The position numbers and the translations under genes were made by a program. A DNA stretch of 64,000 nt from CAISIP01 sp038326025. Lineage in GTDB: Bacteria; Pseudomonadota; Gammaproteobacteria; Burkholderiales; Burkholderiaceae_C. Position 1 is the first letter of the stretch, and each line of letters starts with the position of its first letter. The notes below the pieces were generated by a model. The model had not been told where the DNA came from, searched no databases, and saw only the letters and a list, made by a program, of their open reading frames with translations. The DNA is taken from the NCBI GenBank assembly GCA_038326025.1, contig JBBQJP010000008.1, forward strand, positions 47,737 to 111,736, given 5' to 3'. Of this stretch, positions 26,098 to 34,980 are shown in pieces.

Positions 26098-26310
26098 CTA
26101 GGGAGTCGATGCGGGAGCGGATGGCGCCGAGGCGGCTGGTGTCACTGGCGTTGCCCCGCCTATGCGAAGGGTTTCGGGCAAGGTCGCGCGGTTAAGCGAG
26201 GCCGGTTCGGTCGGAATGAACAGCGTGCCTTTCTGTCCACATGCGGACAGGAGAACCGCCACGCCAACAGGGATACCCACTCTGACTAGAATTTGACGGA
26301 TGCACAACAT
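26098..26310 (-). CDS. lptM: LPS translocon maturation chaperone LptM (YifL-like lipoprotein)
   Basis: 70 aa. Signal peptide with lipobox LLSAC followed by GQKGTLFIP, the CGQKGxL hallmark of YifL/LptM. The rest is a low-complexity Pro/Ala/Ser tail. In E. coli LptM helps LptD mature with LptE at the outer membrane (family knowledge). Lies immediately upstream of lysA, its usual neighbour, and diverges from cyaY with 12 bp between the starts. Confidence 0.88.
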   Translation of the reverse strand: MLCIRQILVRVGIPVGVAVLLSACGQKGTLFIPTEPASLNRATLPETLRIGGATPVTPAASAPSAPASTP

Positions 26311-26322
26311 GGTGAAATTGTA

Positions 26323-26682
26323 ATGACCGACCCAGAATTCATGGACCGGGCCGAACGGGTCCTCAACGCAGTCGAGTCAGGTTGCGATCGAATCAATGAG
26401 CAGACCGACGCCGACATCGACAACCAGCGGGTCGGCGGCATGGTGACGCTCGCTTTCCCCGCGGGTGGCGAAATTGTCGTGAACCTGCAAAAACCCTTGC
26501 AGGAAGTCTGGCTGGCTTCGCGCAGCGGCGGTTATCACTTCCGATTCGATGGCCAGCAGTGGATGGATACCAAGGGGCAGGGCGAGTTCTTCGCCCATCT
26601 GTCGCAGGAGGCCAGCGCACAAAGCGGCCGGCCGTTGGTGTTCAAGCCATTGCCTGGCGCTTTACCGGGCGCTGCGGAATAA
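26323..26682 (+). CDS. cyaY: Iron-sulfur cluster assembly protein CyaY (frataxin)
   Basis: 119 aa. The frataxin fold is recognisable: acidic first helix MTDPEFMDRAERVLNAVESG ending in DADIDNQRVGG, then strands MVTLAFPAGGEIVVNLQKP, QEVWLASRSGGYHFRFDGQ and W-MDTKGQGEFFAHLSQEA. It regulates iron delivery to IscS/IscU. ATG at 26323 chosen over a TTG at 26293 that would overlap lptM. Its last 21 bp overlap the 3' end of mrcA on the other strand. Confidence 0.94.
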   Translation: MTDPEFMDRAERVLNAVESGCDRINEQTDADIDNQRVGGMVTLAFPAGGEIVVNLQKPLQEVWLASRSGGYHFRFDGQQWMDTKGQGEFFAHLSQEASAQSGRPLVFKPLPGALPGAAE

Positions 26683-29073
26683 GTCAAGGATCCGGCTGCG
26701 TTCTTCTGCGGGCGGCACGACCTGCTCGGTGGCGAGCGGCATGCCCGGGTACGCGTCCTCCATGCCCAGACTGGTCACGCCGTTGCCGTAGGCAAATTCT
26801 TTGTAATACCACTCACCGCCCGTATTGATCATTCCCTCGGGCGCCGTGTACTGGGCGACCGGCACACCCTTGAGTGCATGCTCCATGTACGAGATCCAGA
26901 TCGGCAGGCTCAGCCCGCCGCCAGTGGCCAGCGAATTGCTGCCGAGTTTGCGCGGGGTGTCGTACCCCATCCAGGTGACGGCGACCAGGCCGGGCTGGAA
27001 ACCAGCAAACCAGGCATCCATCGAGTCGTTGGTGGTGCCGGTCTTGCCAAACAGGTCGCTGCGCTTGAGCGTGGCCTGCGCACGCGCCGCCGTGCCTGAG
27101 CGGGTGACTTCCTGCAGCAGGCTGGTCATCATGAAGGCGTTGCGCGCGTCGATGGCGCGGACAGAGTCATCGAGCACCGGCGGCTTGTTTTCCATCAGCA
27201 CCTTGCCGGTCTGTTCCGTGACCTTGCTGATCAGCCATGGATTGACGCGGTACCCGCCGTTGGCGAATACCGAATAGGCGCCGACCATCTGCATGGGCGT
27301 GACCGAGCCGGCGCCCAGCGCCAGCGTGAGATAGGGCAGGTTTTTGTCGGCATCGAAGCCAAAGCGCATGGCCCAGTCGCGGGCGAACTGGGTACCGACC
27401 GCTTGCAGTATCCGGATCGAAATCATGTTCTTGGACTTTGCCAGGCCGGTGCGCAGGGTCATCGGTCCGTCGAACTTGCCGTCGTAGTTCTTGGGTTCCC
27501 ACGGCGCGCCACCAGTCACAGTGGAGCCGAAGAAGAGAGGCGCATCGTTGATGACCGTCGCCGGAGTGAACCCTTTCTCCAGCGCGGCCGAATAGATGAA
27601 CGGCTTGAAGCTGGACCCCGGTTGACGCCAGGCCTGGGTGACGTGGTTGAACTTGTTCTTTTCGTAGTCGAAGCCGCCCACCAGTGCCTTGATCGCGCCG
27701 TCGCGTGGATCCATTGCCACGAAGGCGCCTTCAACCTCGGGCAACTGGGTGATTTCCCAGCCACCCTTTGTGGTCCTGGCGACCCGGATCACGGCGCCCG
27801 GCCGGATCTTGATATTGGGGGGCGCCTTGTCCGACAGACCAGAACGCGCCGGCTCCAGGCCATCGCCGGTGATCTCCACGGTTTCGCCGTTCTGGCGGAT
27901 TGCCTTGATCAACTTTGAATTGACGTCCAGCACCACGGCCGACATTACGTCGCCGTTATCCGGGTGGGCGTCAAGCGCCTCGTCGATCGCGTCATCAATA
28001 GCCTGCTGGTCCGACGCCGGCAGGTCGATGAATTTCTCCGGCCCGCGGTAGACCTGGCGCCGTTCGAAATCCATGATGCCGCGCCGCAATGCCTTGTAGG
28101 CGACGTCCTGGTCGGTGGATTTGATCGTGGTGTAGACGTTCAATCCGCGTGTATAGGTCTCGCTCCCATACTGGGCATACACCAGCTGACGCACGGTTTC
28201 GGCCACGTATTCGGCATGTACCCGCACCGAGTCGGGGCCGCCCTTGAGTTTGAGCTTCTCGTTGCGTGCAATGTCGGCCTGCTGCGCGGTGATGAAGCCG
28301 GTCTCCAGCATCCGGTCGATCACGGTTAACTGCCGGGCCCTTGCACGTTTGGGGTTGCGGATCGGATTGTTGGTGCCGGGTGCCTTGGGCAAGCCGGCCA
28401 GCATGGCCGCTTCCGCAATCGTGATGTTCTTCAGAGGCTTGTCGAAATAGGCATCACTGGCGGCGGCGAAGCCGAAGGCCCGATTGCCCAGGAAGATCTG
28501 GTTCATGTAGATTTCCAGAATCTGATCTTTGGACAGCAGATGCTCCAGCTTGAAAGTCAGCAACACCTCGTAGATTTTGCGGGTATAGGTCTTTTCAGAG
28601 GACAGATAAACATTGCGCGCCACTTGCATGGTGATGGTTGACGCGCCCTGGCTCTTGAAGTTGCCCAGGTTGGCCAACGCCGCACGCACCATACCCTTGT
28701 AGTCAACGCCGCCATGTTCGTAAAAACGCGTGTCTTCGATCGCCAGCACCGCGTCGGTCATGACCTTCGGCATATCCTTGAGCCGGGTCAGGTTGCGCCG
28801 CTCTTCGCCGAACTCGCCGATCAGCAGGCCGTCCGACGAATAAACGCGCAGCGGCAGGATGGGGCGGTAGTCGGACAGGGCCGATACATCGGGAAGATTC
28901 GGGAACGCAACTGCCAACGCGATCGCGATGACCAGCGCCAGAGAAGCCGCACCGGCAATGGCCAGTCCGACCATCCAACGCAGTATGCGAAGTACGCCGC
29001 GCAACGCAGACGGGCCTGACCCTTGGGACTGATGCGCCGTTTCGTTTTCGGTGGAATTCGGTTTTCGTGACAT
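26662..29073 (-). CDS. mrcA: Penicillin-binding protein 1A (bifunctional)
   Basis: 803 aa class A PBP that polymerises and cross-links peptidoglycan. One N-terminal membrane helix (about residues 33-55), then the GT51 glycosyltransferase domain with the catalytic Glu in AIEDTRFYEHGG (~112), GASTITMQVARN and EIYMNQIFLG. The transpeptidase has SSFKPFIYS (catalytic Ser ~486), SKN and KTGTTND (~676). Between them is the PBP1A-type OB-like insertion. Diverges from pilM; this PBP/pil neighbourhood is conserved in beta- and gammaproteobacteria. Confidence 0.96.
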   Translation of the reverse strand: MSRKPNSTENETAHQSQGSGPSALRGVLRILRWMVGLAIAGAASLALVIAIALAVAFPNLPDVSALSDYRPILPLRVYSSDGLLIGEFGEERRNLTRLKDMPKVMTDAVLAIEDTRFYEHGGVDYKGMVRAALANLGNFKSQGASTITMQVARNVYLSSEKTYTRKIYEVLLTFKLEHLLSKDQILEIYMNQIFLGNRAFGFAAASDAYFDKPLKNITIAEAAMLAGLPKAPGTNNPIRNPKRARARQLTVIDRMLETGFITAQQADIARNEKLKLKGGPDSVRVHAEYVAETVRQLVYAQYGSETYTRGLNVYTTIKSTDQDVAYKALRRGIMDFERRQVYRGPEKFIDLPASDQQAIDDAIDEALDAHPDNGDVMSAVVLDVNSKLIKAIRQNGETVEITGDGLEPARSGLSDKAPPNIKIRPGAVIRVARTTKGGWEITQLPEVEGAFVAMDPRDGAIKALVGGFDYEKNKFNHVTQAWRQPGSSFKPFIYSAALEKGFTPATVINDAPLFFGSTVTGGAPWEPKNYDGKFDGPMTLRTGLAKSKNMISIRILQAVGTQFARDWAMRFGFDADKNLPYLTLALGAGSVTPMQMVGAYSVFANGGYRVNPWLISKVTEQTGKVLMENKPPVLDDSVRAIDARNAFMMTSLLQEVTRSGTAARAQATLKRSDLFGKTGTTNDSMDAWFAGFQPGLVAVTWMGYDTPRKLGSNSLATGGGLSLPIWISYMEHALKGVPVAQYTAPEGMINTGGEWYYKEFAYGNGVTSLGMEDAYPGMPLATEQVVPPAEERSRILDLFRSAR

Positions 29074-29256
29074 AAATCCTTTGTAAGGGCGCGTCGGTAT
29101 TATAAAAACGGACTTGCCGCAGTCACCCGCTTGCGCGGTTGCCGGTTGCCGTCAGCGCTTCTCCTGGGTGGTTGCAATTGTCCGACTCCCATACCGCAGA
29201 TAATGTAACCGTCTGCTTTTGGCAACATTCGGGGATGCTCAAATCAGGAAATTCCT

Positions 29257-29285
29257 TTGCGGGACAAGGATCTTACTGATAGCAT
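29257..29285 (+). promoter_or_regulatory. Candidate sigma-70 promoter for the pil operon
   Basis: TTGCGG (29257-29262), a 17-bp spacer and TAGCAT (29280-29285) resemble a -35/-10 pair, ending 56 bp before the pilM start. The 268-bp gap between mrcA and pilM holds nothing else I can name. The match is moderate and the call tentative. Confidence 0.3.
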
Positions 29286-29341
29286 TCAAGTGAATTCTTA
29301 AGTCTCGCCGGTTCTCAATCGGCCTCTAGCAGGGGATAGTC

Positions 29342-30421
29342 TTGATCTCTTTGGGATCGTTGTTCAGTCGTCAGCCACCCCCATTGCTGGGTCTCGACAT
29401 CAGTTCTTCCAGTGTCAAACTGGTGGAGTTGGGGCGCGACAAATCAGGCAATCTGGTGCTGGAACGTTGTGCCATTGAGCCGCTGGAGCGGGGTTGGATC
29501 ACGGACGGCAACGTCGAAAAATTCGACGAAGTGGCAGATGCCATGCGCCGGTTGGTCAAAAAGAGTGGCACAAAGACCAAGAATGTCGCCATGGCCTTGC
29601 CGCCATCGGCGGTGATCACCAAGCGCATCGTCTTGCCGGGAGGCCTGTCCGACGCGGAACTGGAGGCTCAGGTTGAGGCCGAGGCGAACCAATACATCCC
29701 GTTCCCGCTTGACGAGGTCAGTCTGGACTTCTGTGTCGTCGGACCTAGTTCGGCGTCGGTTGGTGACCTCGATGTGCTGATCGCTGCATCGCGGCGTGAA
29801 AAGGTTCAGGACATCCAGGGCCTGGCCGAAGCCGCAGGGCTCAAGCCGATGGTGGTGGATGTCGAGTCCTATGCATCCCGTCTGGCCACTTCGCGACTCA
29901 TCGAGAGTTTGCCCAACAAGGGCGCGGGAACCATAGTCGCCTTGTTTGAGGTTGGCGCATTGACCACCAGCATGCAGGTCATTCGCGACGACGAGGTGCT
30001 TTACGACCGGGACCAGGCGTTCGGCGGTGCGCAGCTGACACAACTGATCGTGCGCCAATACGGTTTTTCGCCGGAAGAGGCTGAATCCAAAAAGCGCAGT
30101 GGCGAACTGCCCGACGATTACGAGTCCAGCGTGTTGCGCCCGTTTGTCGACAGCATGGTTCAGGAGATCGGCCGAGCCTTGCAGTTTTTCTTCACCAGCA
30201 CACCCCACAACAAGGTTGATCACATCATGCTGGCTGGCGGTTCATCCGCTTTGCCGGGTCTGACGGCGGCGGTTACCAAGCACTCCTCGTTCAGTTGCAG
30301 TCTGGTGAATCCGTTTGATGGTATGGAGATCGGCAGTAGCGTGCGGCTCAAGAGAATGACCCGCGAGGCCCCATCGTATCTGACGTCCTGCGGACTCGCG
30401 TTGCGGAGGTTCATGCAGTGA
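29342..30421 (+). CDS. pilM: Type IV pilus inner-membrane assembly protein PilM
   Basis: 359 aa actin-like ATPase of the pilus alignment subcomplex. Starts with TTG (AGGGG 8 bases upstream) giving ISLGSLFSRQPPPLLGLDIS, the usual PilM N-terminus with the GLDISSSSVKLVEL nucleotide-binding strand. Further actin-fold motifs: DVESYASRLA, ALFEVGALTTSMQVI and LAGGSSALPGL. Cytoplasmic, binds the N-terminal tail of PilN. Its stop overlaps the pilN start in GTGA. Confidence 0.95.
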   Translation: MISLGSLFSRQPPPLLGLDISSSSVKLVELGRDKSGNLVLERCAIEPLERGWITDGNVEKFDEVADAMRRLVKKSGTKTKNVAMALPPSAVITKRIVLPGGLSDAELEAQVEAEANQYIPFPLDEVSLDFCVVGPSSASVGDLDVLIAASRREKVQDIQGLAEAAGLKPMVVDVESYASRLATSRLIESLPNKGAGTIVALFEVGALTTSMQVIRDDEVLYDRDQAFGGAQLTQLIVRQYGFSPEEAESKKRSGELPDDYESSVLRPFVDSMVQEIGRALQFFFTSTPHNKVDHIMLAGGSSALPGLTAAVTKHSSFSCSLVNPFDGMEIGSSVRLKRMTREAPSYLTSCGLALRRFMQ

Positions 30422-31047
30422 TATTGATCAACCTCTTACCACACAGGGAAGCCGCGCGTAAGCAAAGGCGCGATGCATTCAATGTCAGTCTGGGCTCCGC
30501 ATTTCTGTTGGGCGGGGTGATCGCCGGCATGATTTTCCTGTGGTTCCAGGGCCGGATATCCGATCAGCAGGGGCGCAATACGACCTTGTCGTCGGAGATC
30601 ACGCGGCTGGAAGGTCAGATCAAGGACATCGCCAGCCTCGAATCGGAAATCGCCGCATTGCGGGCGCGTCAGCAGGCTGTGGAAGACCTGCAGGCGGACC
30701 GCAATGTGCCGGTGCATCTGTTGTCCGAACTGGTCAAGCAGTTCCCCGATGGCGTTTACATTGTCAGCATGCGCCAGGATCAGCAGACCGTCACTTTGCA
30801 GGGTGTGGCCCAGTCGAACGAACGGGTGTCCGAATTGCTGCGCAATCTCTCCACTGGCACGCCCTGGTTCTCCAAGCCCGAACTGGTGGAGATCGTCGCC
30901 GGATCGGTGACCTTGTCGCCGCGTGACGTCAAACGGGTGGCGAATTTCTCCATGCGTGTGCAACTCAATCGTGCCAGCGAGGTGCAAAAGCTCGCGCAAA
31001 CCACTGCAACGGATGCCGCGCCCGCGCCCGCTCCGGTAAAGAACTAA
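30418..31047 (+). CDS. pilN: Type IV pilus assembly protein PilN
   Basis: 209 aa from a GTG that overlaps the pilM stop. Begins MILINLLPHREAARKQRRDA; the INLLPHR tail is the piece that docks in PilM. One transmembrane helix (about residues 25-42, SAFLLGGVIAGMIFLWF) is followed by a coiled-coil (about 50-85) and a periplasmic ferredoxin-like domain. Forms a heterodimer with PilO. Confidence 0.95.
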   Translation: MILINLLPHREAARKQRRDAFNVSLGSAFLLGGVIAGMIFLWFQGRISDQQGRNTTLSSEITRLEGQIKDIASLESEIAALRARQQAVEDLQADRNVPVHLLSELVKQFPDGVYIVSMRQDQQTVTLQGVAQSNERVSELLRNLSTGTPWFSKPELVEIVAGSVTLSPRDVKRVANFSMRVQLNRASEVQKLAQTTATDAAPAPAPVKN

Positions 31048-31060
31048 GAGGGCGGCACAA

Positions 31061-31726
31061 ATGGCAAGCAAACCCTCCACGAAGATCGATTTTCAGGCGC
31101 TACAGGAAAAACTGCTGGGGCAGTTCCGCGGGCTTGACCCGAAAGACCCATCCGTGTGGCCGTCGTTGCCGCGCTACACCATGTTGCTGGCCGTGGTCGT
31201 TGCCGTGGTGACCGGCCTCTGGTTTGCCTGGCTCACCGACTCCGAATTGGAGCTGGAAGACGAGCAAGCCAAGGAAGTCACTCTGCGGGCAGACTACAAG
31301 GTGAAGTTGGCAAAGGCCGTCAACCTGGAGGTGCTGAAGAAGCAACGCGAACAAGTCCTGCAGTACGTGACGCAGCTCGAAAAGCAGCTTCCCAGCAAGG
31401 CCGAGATGGACGCCCTGTTGTCGGACATCAATCAGGCCGGGCTGGGGCGCAGCTTGCAGTTCGATCTGTTCCGGCCAGGTCAGGTCTTAGTGCGTGACTA
31501 CTACGCCGAATTACCGATTGCCCTGCGGGTCACCGGTCGCTACCACGACATCGGGGCCTTTGCCTCCGATATTGCGAATCTTTCGCGCATCGTGACCCTC
31601 AATAATCTGACGATTACTCCCAAGGTCGATGGCAACCTGACGATGGAGGCCACTGCCAAGACCTTCCGTTATCTCGATACGACAGAAGTCGCAGCGCAAC
31701 TTAAAGCGGGCGGGGCCAAGAAATGA
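31061..31726 (+). CDS. pilO: Type IV pilus assembly protein PilO
   Basis: 221 aa. A cytoplasmic tail with ALQEKLLGQFRGLDPKDPSV precedes one membrane helix (about residues 38-58, YTMLLAVVVAVVTGLWFAWL), then a coiled coil (LKKQREQVLQYVTQLEKQLP) and a ferredoxin-like periplasmic domain. It pairs with PilN and links it to PilP. The ATG lies 13 bp after pilN, and its stop overlaps pilP by 4 bp. Confidence 0.95.
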   Translation: MASKPSTKIDFQALQEKLLGQFRGLDPKDPSVWPSLPRYTMLLAVVVAVVTGLWFAWLTDSELELEDEQAKEVTLRADYKVKLAKAVNLEVLKKQREQVLQYVTQLEKQLPSKAEMDALLSDINQAGLGRSLQFDLFRPGQVLVRDYYAELPIALRVTGRYHDIGAFASDIANLSRIVTLNNLTITPKVDGNLTMEATAKTFRYLDTTEVAAQLKAGGAKK

Positions 31727-32265
31727 TGCGAGCACGAATTCTGGTCACGATGTTCGCCGTGCTTACATTGGCGGCATGTGGTGGTGCGGAAAACGACGAC
31801 CTTCAGAAGTGGATGGCGGATCAGCGCACGTCCATTGCTCCGAAGATCGTGCCGATATCCGAACCCAAGGTATTCGAGCCGAAAGCCTACGAGCAGGCTG
31901 CGGCGGTCGACCCTTTTGACAAGGAAAAGCTGGCCCAGGCCCTCAAGCGCGATGGCGGACAGTCTGTTGCCAATAGTGCCTTGGTCGCGCCAGAACTTGC
32001 GCGGCGCAAACAGGCGCTTGAAGCCTATCCGCTGGACGCCATGGTGATGGTGGGCAGCATGGTGCGGGCGAGCAAACCGGTCGCATTGATTCGGGTGAAC
32101 AACCTGTTGTACCAGGTGCGACCCGGCGATTACCTGGGTCAGAACTACGGGCGTGTGATGAAAATTGACGAGACAGAGGTTGCCTTGCGCGAAATTGTGC
32201 AGGACGCTGTGGGCGAATGGATAGAGCGCTCAGCCGCGCTGCAACTTCAGGAGAGGGCAAAATGA
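31723..32265 (+). CDS. pilP: Type IV pilus lipoprotein PilP
   Basis: 180 aa. Lipoprotein signal with lipobox LTLAAC (Cys at about residue 19), an unstructured linker, then the beta-domain: ALEAYPLDAMVMVGSMV and LIRVNNLLYQVRPGDYLGQN YGRV, the region that contacts PilQ. It connects the inner-membrane PilMNO platform to the secretin. Overlaps the pilQ start in ATGA. Confidence 0.95.
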   Translation: MMRARILVTMFAVLTLAACGGAENDDLQKWMADQRTSIAPKIVPISEPKVFEPKAYEQAAAVDPFDKEKLAQALKRDGGQSVANSALVAPELARRKQALEAYPLDAMVMVGSMVRASKPVALIRVNNLLYQVRPGDYLGQNYGRVMKIDETEVALREIVQDAVGEWIERSAALQLQERAK

Positions 32266-34373
32266 TGAATCAATCCAGGAACGCGGCCAAGTCGTGCTTG
32301 AAGCGGCTACTGGTCGGACTGGCTGCGACCGTGGTATCTGTATCGTCGATCGCGCAAACCGCGATCGAATCGGTGTCGGGTTCCATTCAAGGTGGCAGTG
32401 AGGTCATTCGCATCGATCTTTCCCAGGCGCTGACGGCCATTCCCACCGGCTTTGCCATTCAGTCACCTGCGCGCATTGCGCTCGATTTCCCTGGCGTGTC
32501 GAACGCGATGGGGCGATCCACAGTGGATGTCAATCAGGGCAACCTGCGTTCCATCAGCGTTGTGCAGGCGGGCGACCGCACCCGTGTGGTGCTGAACCTC
32601 AAGCAGCCCACGGCTTACAAGGCGCAAATTCAGGGCAAGTCACTGCTGGTCGTGCTCGAATCGGCTGTCGCTGCAAGCCCGGTAGCGTCTCCGGCGCCGG
32701 TGTTTGCCGAGAATCGCAACCGCGACACCTTGCCGATCAAGGATCTGGATTTCCGTCGCGGCACTGACGGGGCCGGTCGCGTCGTTGTGGCATTGCCCAA
32801 CAACCAGGTCGGTGTCGACGTGCAGACCAAGGGTCAGACTGTTGTGGTGGAGTTCCTGAAGTCGTCTTTGCCCGAAGGCCTGCGCCGGCGTCTTGATGTC
32901 TCCGACTTTGGTACTCCGGTCCAGACGGTGACCACCCTCCAGACCGGTGACCGTGTGCGCATGGTGATCGAGCCGAGTGGTCAATGGGAGCACAGTGCTT
33001 ATCAAAGCGACGACCAGTTCGTGCTGGAAATAAAGCCACGCAAGGACGACCCGACCAAGCTTACGCAAGGCCCCGGTTACAACGGCCAGAAGTTGTCGCT
33101 CAATTTCCAGAACATCGAGGTGCGCTCGTTGTTGCAGGTCATCGCCGACTTTACGAATTTCAACATCATTACGTCCGACTCGGTTACCGGTGCAGTCACC
33201 TTGCGACTGCAGGACGTGCCTTGGGATCAGGCGCTCGATATCATTTTGCAGGCCAAGGGCCTGGGTATGCGCAAGACGGGCAATGTTTTGTGGATTGCGC
33301 CGCGTGACGAAATCAATGCCAAGGAAAAACTCGAACTCGAGTCGATCGTGGCCTTGCAGAATCTCGAACCCTTGCGTACGCAATCGTTCCAGATGAACTA
33401 CACCAAGGCCGCCGAAGTCGCGACCAGCCTGACGGCCGCTAGCTCGACCGGTGGCGCCAACACTGCGCGTATCCTGAGCGCGCGTGGCAGTGTCATCTCC
33501 GAGGCCCGCACCAACCAGTTGTTCGTGACAGACATAGCGTCCAAGCTTGAACAGGTGCAGCAATTGATCGCCAAGCTCGATATCCCTGTGCGCCAGGTGC
33601 TGATCGAGGCGCGTATCGTCGAGGCATCCGACACGTTTGGCAAGTCGCTTGGCGTCAGGCTCGGTGGTGGCATCAATCCGCCAGGTGGCGTCAAAGTGTT
33701 TAGTCAAGGCGGCAATTCGCTCAATACGAATTTCGGTTCCTCTTATGTGGAGGGCGCCGCGCAGACTACGTCGGGCAGCTTTGTGAATCTGCCAGCGATT
33801 GGCCAGAACGGGTACAACCCGGCGTCGTTGGCAGTTTCAATCTTCAATTCGGCGGCCAATCGCTTCCTCAGCCTGGAACTGCAGGCGCTCGAAGCCGATG
33901 GCAAAGGCAAGGTCGTGTCGAGCCCGCGTGTCGTAACGGCAGACCAGATCAAGGCGTTGATCGAACAAGGTACCGAGTTGCCTTATCAGGTTGCCACCTC
34001 CAGTGGCGCGACGTCCATCGCATTTCGCAAGGCCAACCTGAAGCTTGAGGTGACGCCCCAGATCACACCGGAAGGCAACATCATTCTGGATCTGGACGTC
34101 AACAAGGACACCGTGGGTCAGGCAACGGCTGCCGGTTTTGCGATCAACACCAAGCACATCAAGACCCAGGTCCTGGTGGAAAACGGCGGGACGGTCGTGA
34201 TCGGCGGCATTTTCGAGTTGACCGAGAACGATTCGGTGACCAAGGTTCCGGTGCTGGGTGACTTGCCGGGCGTTGGCAACCTTTTCAAGACCCGTTCACG
34301 CACGGCCAACAAGCAGGAAATGCTGGTTTTCATCACGCCCAAGATGATTGCCGAAAAAGCCGCAGTGCGTTGA
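32262..34373 (+). CDS. pilQ: Type IV pilus secretin PilQ
   Basis: 703 aa outer-membrane channel for the pilus fibre. The start at 32262 has GGAGAGG about 9 bases upstream. Signal peptide ends near SSIAQ; two N-terminal AMIN domains (about 40-260) bind peptidoglycan; then N0/N1 domains (NIEVRSLLQVIADFTNFNII) and the C-terminal secretin domain with VPVLGDLPGVGNLFKTR. Last gene of the pil operon; aroK starts 46 bp later. Confidence 0.97.
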   Translation: MMNQSRNAAKSCLKRLLVGLAATVVSVSSIAQTAIESVSGSIQGGSEVIRIDLSQALTAIPTGFAIQSPARIALDFPGVSNAMGRSTVDVNQGNLRSISVVQAGDRTRVVLNLKQPTAYKAQIQGKSLLVVLESAVAASPVASPAPVFAENRNRDTLPIKDLDFRRGTDGAGRVVVALPNNQVGVDVQTKGQTVVVEFLKSSLPEGLRRRLDVSDFGTPVQTVTTLQTGDRVRMVIEPSGQWEHSAYQSDDQFVLEIKPRKDDPTKLTQGPGYNGQKLSLNFQNIEVRSLLQVIADFTNFNIITSDSVTGAVTLRLQDVPWDQALDIILQAKGLGMRKTGNVLWIAPRDEINAKEKLELESIVALQNLEPLRTQSFQMNYTKAAEVATSLTAASSTGGANTARILSARGSVISEARTNQLFVTDIASKLEQVQQLIAKLDIPVRQVLIEARIVEASDTFGKSLGVRLGGGINPPGGVKVFSQGGNSLNTNFGSSYVEGAAQTTSGSFVNLPAIGQNGYNPASLAVSIFNSAANRFLSLELQALEADGKGKVVSSPRVVTADQIKALIEQGTELPYQVATSSGATSIAFRKANLKLEVTPQITPEGNIILDLDVNKDTVGQATAAGFAINTKHIKTQVLVENGGTVVIGGIFELTENDSVTKVPVLGDLPGVGNLFKTRSRTANKQEMLVFITPKMIAEKAAVR

Positions 34374-34419
34374 ACCGATTGGCTTCGCTGCCTTGGAGCG
34401 GAGAAGCCGATTTGCGATT

Positions 34420-34947
34420 GTGATCATCAGTCTGATCGGCATGCCGGGGTGTGGCAAGTCCACGGTTGGGCGCCAATTGGCGCGCCGATTGCAATTGCCA
34501 TTCGTCGATTCGGACCATGTCATCGAGGCGCGCATCGGCTGCCCGATCAGGCAGTATTTCGAACGTGAGGGCGAAGCGCGATTCCGCGATGTCGAGTCCG
34601 ATGTGATCGACGAACTCACGCAGGCGTCCGAGGGCGTCCTGTCCACTGGTGGTGGTTCGATTCTGCGACCATCCAACCGGCGCTATCTGCATGAGCGCAG
34701 CCGGGTGGTGTACCTCAAGTCCACACCCGAAAGTTTATTCCGTCGACTGCGCCATGACCGCAATCGCCCGCTGTTGCAGGTCGCGGATCCGTTGGCGCGT
34801 TTGCGAGATCTGTTCGCCATACGCGACCCGTTGTACCGGGAGGCGGCGCATTTCAGCATTGAAACCGGACGACCGTCGGTTGCCTCGCTGGTCAACATGA
34901 TCGTGATGCAGATCGAGCTGGGCGGCGATGCGCCCGCCGCGCACTGA
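34420..34947 (+). CDS. aroK: Shikimate kinase
   Basis: 175 aa from the GTG at 34420; a TTG at 34393 would add nine residues. P-loop SLIGMPGCGKSTVGRQLARR, shikimate-site DSDHVIEAR, FEREGEARFRDVES, the STGGGSILRP loop and lid region RHDRNRPLLQ are all present. Phosphorylates shikimate in the chorismate pathway. Downstream of pilQ and 33 bp before aroB, as in many proteobacteria. The GGAGCGGAGAAG tract 13-25 bases upstream is the likely ribosome site. Confidence 0.93.
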   Translation: MIISLIGMPGCGKSTVGRQLARRLQLPFVDSDHVIEARIGCPIRQYFEREGEARFRDVESDVIDELTQASEGVLSTGGGSILRPSNRRYLHERSRVVYLKSTPESLFRRLRHDRNRPLLQVADPLARLRDLFAIRDPLYREAAHFSIETGRPSVASLVNMIVMQIELGGDAPAAH

Positions 34948-34980
34948 TTTTCGATGGACCTTCCCCTAAACTAGGGGGTT